Source: Syncephalis plumigaleata
Taxonomy: Eukaryota > Zoopagomycota > Zoopagomycetes > Zoopagales > Piptocephalidaceae
NCBI GenBank assembly: GCA_025201365.1
Contig: JAIXMF010000001.1
Span: 2,480,001 to 2,544,000, forward strand
Length of the DNA stretch: 64,000 bases
Direction: 5' to 3'
The notes beneath the pieces are model-generated. The model did not search any database. It saw only the letters and a program-made list of their open reading frames with translations, and had not been told where the DNA came from. Below, piece after piece: positions 52,609-64,000 of the stretch (position 1 is its first letter; each line of letters starts with the position of its first letter). Position numbers and translations under genes: made by a program.

Positions 52609-53048
52609 TTAGAATCTATTTCCTATAATATTAGATTCAACTACGAGATAACAACAAATATATGACAACTTCGTTGTCGTGGTCGTGTCAATAGAGTGAG
52701 TGTAGCAATACAAACAAACAAAAACGGGTGAAGCCAAAAGAAAAAGAAAATTAAGATGTAAAAACTAATCATGTGATATCTTACATGCTCGATACCATAC
52801 TTTGTCCTTATTGTTTTGTGTAGAATCCTTGTCATTACTCAAAAAACAGCAAACAATATTCTGCTTTGCACGATAGTATTTAATTGGAAGCATCGGTGTC
52901 AAGTAAGTAGTTAGTATGTTGCAGTATGTGTATATACCACGCGATATAAGTAATCGCTGCACTGTGATATATTAGTAGTATATAATCAATTCACCTTGAC
53001 TAATACGCGATTGTTGCAAGAAAAACAATCTAGAAAACTTACCATGCC
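52609..53048. promoter_or_regulatory. Divergent promoter region between Rpc31 and PPR genes
   Basis: 440 bp between the two opposed ATG codons. AT-rich with several T/A tracts; no specific factor site is claimed. It must hold both promoters. Confidence 0.5.
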
Positions 53049-56000
53049 ATGTTTATGAAGGCTACCAGGAAACATTGGCAGCTAATAGACATTGGTTTTT
53101 GGAATGGAATCACGTCTACTTCGATTCTCCTACCGGATTTATGGCAAACACGATTATTACGACCGCAACTTTACATTTATTCACGTCAGCTTAGGAGCAA
53201 TCCAACTTCAGTAGCACGCGTGTTAACAGCATCGACTATCCCGTGCAAACGTCACCATTCAACGTGCCTATCTAAGCGTCGATCTTTTACGCGACATATT
53301 AATGGCGAGCACGTACGTCAATTCAATATGCAAAGTACGTCGGTGTCCGTATCCAATTGTAACGAATCAACTCAACATACCGATAAATGTTCCACTACTA
53401 ATCTTGAATCATCGGATAATGGCGCATCTTCACCAATTAATCCGCAAATGACACGTCGGCAGCAGCATTCAGAATGAGGAAATACGACGAATCTCATAAG
53501 AAGCTTATTGCTATGCGGCGAGATCGACTTGATCCACCGGGACTCAATCAAGTGGCGACACGTCGATTGGTAAAAGCATTCAACGAGGCCATACTTTACC
53601 GACGTATAACTCCACTTATGGATGTATCTGCTCAATTATCTGCCCTACATCATCATCGATTAGAGCAGGTGAACGCGGATCAATTAGCGGCGATCGTATC
53701 TGGCTACAATTCCAACGAATTACCGTTATACCAAAGACATTACGTCAGATACCCATTAATGCCTATGTCCTATTAGTGAAGCAATTATCGATGGGGAAAC
53801 CAACCACGGAGGCAGCACGCCGACTACGAACCGTACTATCTGATATGCTTATGGCACGACGCGTATTGAGAAAGTCAGAATGGAATGCCACGTTACATGC
53901 ATTCTCAGTATGCGGCGATCTAACCTCGATGGAACGCGTTTGGCAAATGATGTGTGCACAAGAGTCATCTTCTATGATCGATACTACACCGGATAATAAT
54001 GAGTCAACAAATTCTCAACCTATGCATATTCAAACGGTTAAAAGCAACAAGCAAGAGCCAACTGGTTGATTGCCTATAACACGCGTATGCAAGCCTATGC
54101 CAATGAAGGTGCCTTAGCAGCAGTCGAATGGATATGGAAGGAGTTGATGGAACATCCGGGATTGTTACCGGATAGAATTAGTTGGAATACACGTATCAAT
54201 GCGCATGCCAAACTAGGGAGTATCGATAGTATGGAAAAGTGTGCTCATGAAATGACATCAATCTATCGATTACCATGGGATGCTTATACGCAACAAGCAC
54301 TACTAGTTGGCTATGGTCGCGCCAATCGATGGGATGCCGTAGATAGAATACGAGCTATGTTGGAACAACGTGAAGCAGTATGGATGTCTACACGATTCAA
54401 TAATAGCAACAGCAGTAATAGTCAAAGTGACGAATCAACTTGTAAAAGCCTAACTAGTCTCACTGTCAACTACGATGCATTTACAAAGTATGCTCATACG
54501 ATATCGGAACTGCCCAGCCCTACAGCACACACCTATACCGCCCTAATGTCATTGCAAATAGAACAAAAGGACTACGTTGCAGCAAGTCATACCTTACGTC
54601 GAATGTTGCAAGCGGGTATTCAACCGACACAAACAACAGTAAACGTCATTCTACGTCTACACGCGGAACAGCGTGATTTGAATGGTGCACTACATCTGCT
54701 TAATCAACTCATGGATAGTACTAGGAGTAACAATGGATTTTCGATGGAATGGCGTCCCGATGCGTATACCGCATCCATTTTATTGAATGCATGCGCTCAA
54801 CAGGAGGCTTACGAAGAGATGCATAGTATACGACAAATCATGATTACCCTTGGTGTAAGATTTACCATTGCTACGCTTACAGCATTGGCACTCGGCTACG
54901 CTAAAGCAGGTCAATCCAAGGAGGCGCGACACTTTACAACGCGTAGTCGAGAGGCAATCCTCAATGAATCCTCGTCCAATCGTCCATTATCCGAAACTGA
55001 CTTGGTAGCCCATGATTACTCGTCGACGGGCGTGTTAAACACGGCATTGAAGGCGCGAAGTGGATCACGCGTAGCCGAGGCAGTATCAGTGTGTTGCGCT
55101 GTCATTCGTGCGCTAAGTGATGCAAAGTGTCCAGATGGAGCACATGCTATCTGGCAAGATCTCGTTGCATCCGGACTACCATTGGGAGCAGACGAGCATA
55201 ATACACGATTGTACGCGCTAGGTGAACGATGTGACTTTACCGCATTGAGGCTATGCTACCACGAACGGATAATGGCATTGTTCCCGCGGAATACAAACGA
55301 ACAAATGGAGACGGATCATGAGGAACTATTAACGGATATAGCACGCGGACCACCTGCCAATGTTAAAACATTCTCGGTGATCATTCATTGCCTAGCGAAA
55401 CATGGCAAACTCGAATGGGCCGAGCAGATCTATCAGCAACTATTATGGCTGGCAGGTTTATCGCCACATTGCAATATATTCATTCGGAAGCCGATAAGCA
55501 TGAACTATTGAAGAAGCCACACCTATCATTGACGGCTTTAGAGCATGCGCGTATCTTCTCTATCCTGGTGATGACACGCCTACAACGACATGATGAAAGA
55601 GGCGCGTATAAACGATACATGCAATTGACGTCATCGTTAAAGTCAACCCTTACGGTACCGATCTACACGGCACTCATGGACGCATCGGCACGTAGGAATC
55701 GTTGGTCTCGCGTTTATAAACTGCTTAACGATCTACTTGCTGCGAATCTTCCACTGGACACCACTGCCTATAATGCATTGTTAAGAGCACACACGGCAAG
55801 TAAGAATTACGATGCCGTACTTGCATGTCTCGAACGAATGAAGGAGAGAGACGATGACATGCAACCTGATGCTCGTACCTATGCGACAATCATAGCTGCT
55901 GCTATTCGTCATCAACGATACGATCTCGTACAACAATGGCTACAAGAATTGGGTGAACCAATGCTGTGTCCGTAGATACTCCTACTCCTATTACTCCTAT

Positions 56001-56761
56001 TACTACTCCCTTACCTGAATCTCCTTTATTGCGTAATCATGTATTAGCTACGGTGATCATTCGATGGTATACTATGAATCATAATCTATCTGCTGCTCTC
56101 GCTGCTTATCGACGCATTACAGAGTTAGCAACGGATGATACGGAAGTAAAGGTGAATAATGCCAATGGTACATGTAATAGCATACCAGATCTTACCACAC
56201 GACACGCTTTATTATCAGCCTATGCTCGTGAGGGTGATTTAAACAATGCGCACAAATCTACGAAGAACTATGCAAGGATGGCTTGACACCCACGTCAGAG
56301 ACCTTTGCCATCCTATTGACTAGTTGTCGACGTGCCACAATGCTGCAACAATTGAAACAAAACACAATGAAAGTGAAGACAATGAGTCAACTACTAAAGC
56401 AATATTATATTGGCCTACTACTACGTCATCGTCATCGTCATCGTCATTACCAAGATTACCGGCTGTTATTGAGATATGGCGTCGAATGTGTGAATTAAAG
56501 ATCAATCCTGATACACGTCATGCACGTCGTGCTATATTCTCGGTCAATTCACCTAGTCTTCTTATGGCTGTAATACGAATGATTCGACGAACACCTATCG
56601 CATCAACACCAGCATTACTAGAAAGTAGTAATACTCATGGAGAAACACTCAACACGATCACTGTACATCCATTACTTGAATCGGATCCAGTCAAGGAGGC
56701 CATCGCTGAGACAGCACATCGTGTAGGATGGAGTGATCAAGTAAATGACCTTACATCGTAA
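53049..56761 (+). CDS. Pentatricopeptide-repeat (PPR) protein, probably mitochondrial
   Basis: Apparently intronless, about 1,240 residues. The N-terminus is basic and hydroxylated without acidic residues for the first half (MFMKATRKHW, LRPQLYIYSRQLRSNPTSVA), fitting a mitochondrial targeting peptide. PPR-like helical pairs recur from about 53,850: EWNATLHAFSVCGDLTSMER, SWNTRINAHAKLGSIDSMEK, TYTALMSLQIEQKDYVAASH, TTVNVILRLHAEQRDLNGAL, YTASILLNACAQQEAYEE, VPIYTALMDASARRNRWSR, TAYNALLRAHTASKNYDAVL, RTYATIIAAAIRHQRYDLVQ. Such proteins bind organellar RNA. Seven frame changes are needed (near 53,472, 53,715, 54,063, 55,450, 55,966, 56,250, 56,330). Every one is in the -1 sense, and each restores a PPR pattern or a plausible linker. 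I take it as one gene with lost bases, not several genes. Confidence 0.83.
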
Positions 56762-57541
56762 TTAAATATACCAATCGATAATCAGTTAATGTATTATAAC
56801 TTAAATAAATTAAAATCTTATACAATCAGATATATGGATTAGAGATATGTATTGCTAACTGGTGTTCATGATTAGAAATAAGGCGAGTTCATGAAACGAT
56901 TTGCTTGATCATGATGATGATGTGATGGTATCATGCATGCTGATTGGCTGTCATATCATAATCTAAAATGATGATGCTTTTCAATTTTATAGTGTACATC
57001 TATGATCCATACATTCTCCCTACTATCATAATTTACTTATATTCTGATACACACACTCACACACTAAAACTGTTCCAAGGATTCCTCATTCATTTACTCT
57101 CTCATTCACTCTTACTCTCTCTCTTCTCTCACTTGTCCTTTCTACGTTTCTTACGCATATCACTCTATTCCTCGTTTACAAAAAGAGACAGCTTGTTATT
57201 GTCAGATCTGTCCACTCATCCGTGCGTAAGAGTGAACGCCGGTGAAAAAACAACTCTTTTCTCGTTGCGCGATCTTTGTCATTCTTCTATAATATCGATC
57301 GCTTCACTAACTAAGACTAGCGAGGTCATTGTGTAGGGTTAGCCAACACTGGCCGAACAGCCACTTGGAATCGCTCGTATAAATCTTACTTTTCTCATTC
57401 TAAGCATAGAAACGATCGCATCAATTCCGACTTATTGTACTGTATTGATTACTGTTTCGATTCTATTCTATCCTTCTTCCTTCCTTCCTCACTTGTGAAA
57501 CTCTTTAGTTTAGCCTGCGTATTCTCATATAATTATTTATA

Positions 57542-57572
<31 letters not shown>

Positions 57573-57809
57573 ATTTACTATAAGATTCTTAATCGTACTC
57601 ATTTCTCTCCTTTTTCTCTACGTTTATTACTCTTATTATTATTATCGGATAGACTATATATACATATATATATACTTGATATATAGTCATAAGTGAAAGT
57701 GCGAGGGTGTGGGTTGTGAAGCTTAACCACATTCCACTTTCTGTATAGTCTATATACGCATACATACATACATACATACACGCACACAATCTATACGATC
57801 TTGTAAAAT
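56762..57809. other. Intergenic region between PPR and SANT corepressor genes
   Basis: About 1 kb. AT-rich 3' flank to about 56,990, CT-rich tracts at 57,080-57,180 and 57,470-57,490, a CTAT run at about 57,543-57,570, and a CATA run near 57,761-57,780 before the ATG of the next gene. No gene is seen. Confidence 0.5.
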
Positions 57810-60800
57810 ATGCTACCTTTCTCATCATCTTCCTCACGGCCTCATTTGGCCTCGACTGATTCCACATTCCGCTCCTCGTCCTCACCTTCAACCCGTACAC
57901 CGTTCAACTACGCTTTGGGAAATAATGGTGGTACAGGAAGCCATCACAGCGGAGATAATGGTGCCAGTAGTCATCGATCCACCATCATGACCAACAACAC
58001 CACAAATATAGTAGTATGTATAGAATGGATATATGCATAGATAATACTAGATATTACCTTATGATACTATTAGATACTAGTTCATTTGGTACGACGAATG
58101 CAGATGGCACAACCTTGAACTATTCAAGAATGCGACACATGGATCGTAATACAGCTTAGTGAGTATTATAGTTGGAGACAACGTATATTGTTATAATTAT
58201 TAATATATATATATATATATATATGCATACATTATTAGTGATGATGATGAACCAGGTCAACTATACGATAATATAAATAGCGGTAATAGTAATAGTAATA
58301 CATCTACGGTAAGATAATGAATGATTATAGTAATGTAAATGTAAACTTATTAGTATTTGTATATACATTGTTGATGAACATTAGATGCAATCTTCATCCT
58401 ATCGAGATCGATATGACAGTTATGGTGATGATATACGAGATCGATATCGATATCGAGAACGTAACATGGATTGGAATCGATCGAGAGATACTGATCGAAC
58501 ACATGATCGTGGATGGAATAGAGAACGAGAGTGGAATAGTAACAATACGCGTGATCGAGGAGACACGGATAGAGGAGTAAGTAGCATAGTAACTAATCAT
58601 TTATAATTCATATACTTACACTGCAGTAGATGTCACGTAATCATCAATCCTCATCTACATCACCTTCAGTATCTGCTTCCCATTTGGATAGGAATCAATC
58701 GGGTTATACACGTCTCGTTATGATTCATACTATTCATCACCTCCACCACCAACAGCATCATCCAACGCGGATACAATGGAACAATCTCGTAATGTAAGAT
58801 GATTGAGTAAGAAGCACAGCATCATTGATTGTAATACTAATCTCTACCTTTATCTATTCATTTATACTATACAGCGATCTAATCGCTATAATGGTCCCAT
58901 ATCAGATAGAGAAATGAACAACAGCAGTAATAGTAATAATAATAGTAGTAGTGAAAGAGATAGAGATACGAGTTTCACATCAAATACAAATCGTGGTCGT
59001 TTCTCATCTGTAAGTGTAATCAAGTGTAATCATATATAGAGACATTATTAATGATTATCTATGAATTACAGGATAATACACGTCGATTGAATGATAGCAA
59101 TACTAGTTATGGTGATTATTACCGAGTAAGTACATTTGTCTATAGATATAGATACATGATTAATGATTGATTGTTACCCTATAACCCTACCCTATTATTA
59201 TAGGGTTCACGTCGATATGATACAAGTTCTATGGGTTCACCTATTCAAGGTCGATTCCCTAATAATAGTGACAATGGTGGCAATAGTAGTTATTATGGTG
59301 GTGGTGGTAATTCAGCATCATCTAATCCATCCACTTCTACGGATACAAGATCATTACAACGATCAATAACTATTTCAGCACCATCCTCATCTACTAATCT
59401 AACGGGTAGTAGTTCCAGCAATAACAACAATAGTAATAGTGGTAGTGGTAATAGTATTACACCATTACCAATGCAGCGTCGCTCTTATTCCAATGATCCA
59501 CGCAGTTATTCTAGTTATCGTGGACGTGGACGTGGACGGTAAGTATTTCCTACTAGTAGAAATAATAGTAGATTAATTAGAATAATGAATGGTAGATATC
59601 GTGGTTCTGAACGTAATCATCGAGGACTTCATTTGTCATCTGGATATGATCGATGGCGACCAGATCGTTATAGTAGTAGTAGTAGTGGTACGAATCGTGA
59701 TGACTCGTCATTTAATGAGCCTGACTACGACATGAACTCACCGATACATCGACGTCGAACTCGATCAGATGCAGGATCTGATGACAATGATGAGGAAACA
59801 AATGAACGTCGTTCAATCACTAACAACAGTAGTATAATAATACTAGTAACAATAATGAATGGCGTTCATCAAAATGGCGATCTTCCTCGAATTACACATC
59901 TTATAACAGTTATTCAAAGTCACGTCCAACAATGGAGAGAAGATCGATCGCAGTCATCATCACTTAATAATAGTAATAGCAATAATAGATCATCCTCTTA
60001 TTATTACGGATCATCTCAGCAAGCATATGACAGTAAGTGTAGTTGTGCATGCATTATAATGAGTTAATAGATTAATATTCAATCTACTGTTACTGTTATT
60101 TAGCATACGATGGCAAACAACAAGATTACTATCATCGATCACACACTTCATCCCGTGCTTATTCGAATGAAAAGGAAAAGATCGACAATGAACGTGATGA
60201 TGAAGATGGTCAGATACAAGATATTGAACCGGGTCAAGTATCATCTGGTATAGCGGCAGTAGCATCATCCGGATCTACAACACCAATAGATCAGGCTGCT
60301 CTCTATGCCAAGTCAACTCCTGTAGCGTCCATGACAACTAGTTCGAGTCCGATAGTAGTATTAGATAATAATCGATCATCTAAGACTACTAATGCACCTT
60401 CCCTGGAACAACCAGTATCTGATGTTGATTTAACGGCGACAACGACAACAGTCACAACTACAGCAACTACTGATACATTGGCAGACATGAGTAAAGACTT
60501 GCCATCAAGTCCACAATTGACTGTACTAACCACATCACCACCTGGAACACCGCATCGATCGGCTAGCATCACCTTAGACTCGATGCCATTAATCGCTGTA
60601 GATGGGCCGATAACCAAAGAGAAGATATTCACTCGTATGGATGAGTTGGATACACAGATTGCCGAGAATGAAGCGAGACTACACACAGTACGGCAATTAT
60701 TAGCTGATTTATCAGTGCCTGTATCATCGCCATCGCCATCGCCATCACTTGTTAGTAAAACTAAAGAAGAAAGCGTTAAAGATGTACCAGTCGTGCCATG

Positions 60801-63800
60801 TACTAGTGAACGACGTGTTACAACAGCTAGTTTATGGCAAGATGTTGAACAAGTAGTCCACGACATTTACGCTGCTAATCAACGACGAGCTACACTGTGC
60901 GAGTTGAACTTGAACGAAATGGATCTTTCAACTGTACCGCCCAAATTGCAACCAGATCCAAACACGCTGTCATGTATTAAACGTAACACGAGAATCTACC
61001 ATCAATTGAAACCGGCGATGGTTCGCGCGATTGCCATACGTAAATCGACTGTTGCGAGCAAGATCAAGTCGCTAAAGCACGAGTATCGATCTTTATGGAA
61101 GAAATGGCAGTTACGCGTCGAGAAACTTGATCGAATTCACAATAACAGCAGTGGTGGTGGATTACGCGAGGGAACACCCGGTGTACTCGGTCTAGGTGAT
61201 GGCGGCGATGACTACTCCTTCGTTACGGGTCGACAATACTCGCGGAGGACATTCCACAATCCGGATGCAGCGCGTAGTGAGGCGGAATTTTGGAGATACT
61301 TCAGTTGTTGCAAACGGCCGAAGAGCGAGATCCCGAGAATCGCGCGCAACGTACCGCTGCCACCATCGCAAATATGATTCTCGATCCTATTGCCGATGAC
61401 TACGCTAGTACAATGTGTTATCGTAATCGTAATGGATTGGTGGAGCATCCACCGTTATACTATCATTGTACACCGCCACCCGGTGCCAGTAAACCATTGG
61501 ACGTTGATCACTGGACGAGTGAAGAGGAGGCGATATTTAAGGAGGCCTATTTGCAATACCCGAAGCAGTTTGGCAAGATAGCCACCATGCTACCGGAGAA
61601 GACGTCCGAGCAATGTGTATTATACTATTATCGCAACAAGAAGCGTATCAACTTTAAGACGTTGCTGGCGCGTAAGGAAGCGGCCAAACGACGTAAAGGT
61701 GGCAAAGGTCGTAAAGGCGGTGGCAGTTCGGTGGGTCAAGTGGACACCACGACCAATAAGCGTAAAGGCAAGAGTAGAGGCAGTGCACTACTCGATAACA
61801 TCAAGGAAGCGACGAATAAGAAGAAAGGGCGTAGGAAGGAGGCGGAACGAGAAGCCGATGCAAATGCAGCTGCATCCACCACAACAACATGGATATTATA
61901 ACGACCACTACCATAGAGGAGGATGAAGCGTATGCGCTAGCGGTGGCAGCTGCCGACGAACGTCCACTCACCCGATCGAGTCGATCACGTATACGTAAAC
62001 AGGTGACGGCCAAGACAACCCGCCAGTCTGCCGCATTGCAGACATCCGATGCCTCCACTGGTAGATTGGAGGATGGCACGCCAGTTCCATCGGCTATCCC
62101 GTTGACTATGGCCACCTCATCGTCGCGTTCTATCGATGAAGCAGAAGAAGAGGACGAGATGGGCGATGAAGAAGGTGAAATAGAGGCGATGTACGGACAA
62201 CGATCATAGAGGAAAGGCAGCGATCTATGAGTGCTACGGCAGTCACGAGTACTACGACAACAATGGTAGAACAAGATAATCCGATCAAACCATGGCAACT
62301 TCAATGGTAGCATCCTCTAACTATCCAGGTAAGTTATATTAGTTTGATATACGTGTATATTAATGTCCCTTTATTTGTATAGATACAAGTAATTATTCGC
62401 TATTACCCTATCCAGATGATATGGATACCGATGATGGTGGTGGTGAAGATGAGGAGAAGAAGACGAAGAAGGTCTCCTATTGAGTACAGGTGGACATCGT
62501 GCAAGCAACTCGCGATTAACCGCACGATGGACGGAGGGTGATCGATTAACGGCGCTCAAAGCGTATCAGCAGCATGGACGTGATTTCGAGGCAGTAGCAC
62601 GAATAGTAGGCACGAAAACGGAAGGACAATGCCGTAACTACTATCATAACTATCGACGTAAGCATGGTGTAGCAGCATCTGAAGGTTACGCCTTGCTCAA
62701 ACGAGCAGGTAAAGTGCCCGGTGTAATATATGATGATGAGATATAATTGCTGATCAAATGATGCAAGAAGAGATGGAAGACGACGAGTTGAAACAATTAA
62801 CGAACAAGGTAATTGATGTGTATTAACAAATAGAATAGAATGATGAACTAACTAAACAATATTCTATAGACGAGGGATTAGGTCATTTATTGGGAGATGA
62901 TATGGAAGAATCCGAGATGCTACTACCGTTGAATGGCGACGACCTTGATGATCCTAATAGTGTCGAGGCAAGATTAGCAGCAGTTGCCGAGATTGCTCAA
63001 CAGCAACAACAAAGTAAAGGTACCAGCAATGCTGTCACGACATCTCGTAAACCACAGAGTAGAGCAAGATTCCATAGAAAATCATCTACTCCTACCGCAA
63101 CTACTGCCATTGCAACTAATACAACTACTGGCAATGATGGTATGGACCTATTACCCGATACAAATCATCCTCGAAGCAATAGTTATCAACGTGGTAGAGG
63201 ACGTGGCCGTGGTGCTAGTAGTAGTAGTAGTATCAACAGCAATGTCGTTAGTAATAGCAGCAGTAGTAGCAATAACAATGGTGGACGTCGTGCTTCTGTA
63301 ACACCACTTCAAGTGGCTAATCGACTACGACATAGTGGCATATCATCGGCTGCCTCTGAAGTGTTGGCTGAAATATCACCTGATATACTACCAGAGATGA
63401 TGTCAGGTTATTATGAACGGGAAGTGGTACGCTCACCATCTAAGGAACGAACATTCATCATCATCATTATTATTACGCAATGACAACAATGACGATAATG
63501 CTAATAATGATTATGACTATTCGAATCCCATTGAAGCATCCAATACAAATATCATACCAACCCCATCCTCGCCACCTGCTCATGATCCTATGGCAGCATT
63601 GGCAGCAGTAGCGGCAGCTCGTAGTCTTATGGAGGATACACCATTGGCATCAGTAGTAGCGGCAGCAGCTGCAGCAGCAGCATCGACATCATCGACATCA
63701 TCTACTACGAATACACATGGTGTACCTAGTAGTGACAAGCCACGATCTGTAAAAAGAGGTCGTCCCTCGGAAGACATGTCACACATGGGAGATCGATCAT

Positions 63801-64000
63801 CTGATGGAGTTGTAGCAGGCAACATTACAGCACATAAAAGCCCCATTTATGATCAACAGCCACAGCCACAGCCACAGCAACAGCAACAACAGCAATCTCC
63901 CATTACTAATTCCGCTACATTAATGGATGATATGGCAGGAGCACAAGTATTGGCACAATTAGCAGTATCATTACAGCAACAACAACAGAAACCACAATCT
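57810..64000 (+). CDS. SANT-domain corepressor, NCoR/Snt1-like, 3' end outside window
   Basis: Read exons: 57810-58013, 58074-58158, 58239-58308, 58385-58576, 58630-58793, 58875-59009, 59072-59125, 59204-59538, 59596-60032, 60104-62328, 62383-62808, 62870->64000. The N-terminal part is Ser/Asn/Arg-rich (RDRYRYRERN, RGRGRGR). Exon 10 holds the conserved core: ITKEKIFTRMDELDTQIAEN (paired-helix region), KRNTRIYHQLKPAMVRAIAI, LVEHPPLYYH, then SANT1 WTSEEEAIFKEAYLQYPKQF through TSEQCVLYYYRNKKRINFK. Exon 11 holds SANT2: ARWTEGDRLTALKAYQQHGR and TKTEGQCRNYYHNYRRKHG. This is the layout of NCoR/SMRT and yeast Snt1, which scaffold class I or Hos2-type deacetylase complexes. Frame changes of -1 are needed near 61,300-61,370 and about 61,885, and others in 62,200-62,480. 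The C-terminal part is poly-Ala, Ser and Gln and continues past the window. Confidence 0.85.

Noticed and set aside
53049-56761. Several separate small genes with overlapping stop and start codons
   Set aside because: PPR periodicity continues across every join and there is no room for promoters; a single gene is the simpler reading.

Overview
This window looks like nuclear DNA of a fungus. The strongest evidence is a chitin synthase that begins with a myosin-motor-like domain (a fungal-type architecture), supported by an Snt1/NCoR-type SANT corepressor, Pol I and Pol III subunit genes and a mitochondrial-type PPR gene. Genes are AT-rich, packed closely, and split by many short GT-AG introns (about 45-110 bp); the proteins carry long Ser/Thr/Asn/Gln runs. 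An early-diverging, non-Dikarya lineage is plausible, but that is inference.

Layout. 1-1.9 kb: 5' end of the chitin synthase gene (minus). 4.8-12.0 kb: a large chromodomain/PHD/SNF2 protein of CHD/Mi-2 type whose ATPase motifs look dead. 12.1-13.9 kb: a CHERP-like SURP/RS splicing protein. 14.8-20.1 kb: three tandem signal-peptide-bearing protein-kinase-like genes; a fourth lies at 44.1-45.4 kb (minus). 20.3-20.9 kb: a roadblock/LC7 dynein light chain. 21.6-27.7 kb (minus): the largest subunit of RNA polymerase I. 28.0-32.4 kb: a 4.4-kb DNA transposon with terminal inverted repeats and TA flanks that carries a Fanzor-type (eukaryotic TnpB homologue) gene; a 569-bp internally deleted copy lies at 20,952-21,520 in the opposite orientation, so the pair brackets the Pol I gene. 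32.6-33.7 kb: a STYX-like pseudophosphatase. 35.1-43.3 kb: a large low-complexity coiled-coil protein. 43.3-51.6 kb: a repeat-rich stretch (transposon-end fragment, inverted repeats around kinase gene 4, a 108-bp minisatellite, a fold-back-like AT-rich structure). 51.6-52.6 kb (minus): Pol III subunit Rpc31/RPC7. 53.0-56.8 kb: a PPR protein. 57.8 kb to the end: an NCoR/Snt1-like corepressor with two SANT domains, running off the window.

Three themes stand out. First, the Fanzor transposon together with its deletion derivative is the most interesting mobile system here. Second, the secreted kinase-like family has a conserved gene structure, with an exon of exactly 54 nt encoding the catalytic loop in all four members. 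Third, most long genes, including the essential Pol I subunit, need single frame changes, nearly all in the -1 sense and often at short homopolymers. I read these as base losses in the consensus sequence, though recoding cannot be excluded from DNA alone. Exon coordinates below were read by eye from splice signals and reading-frame continuity.
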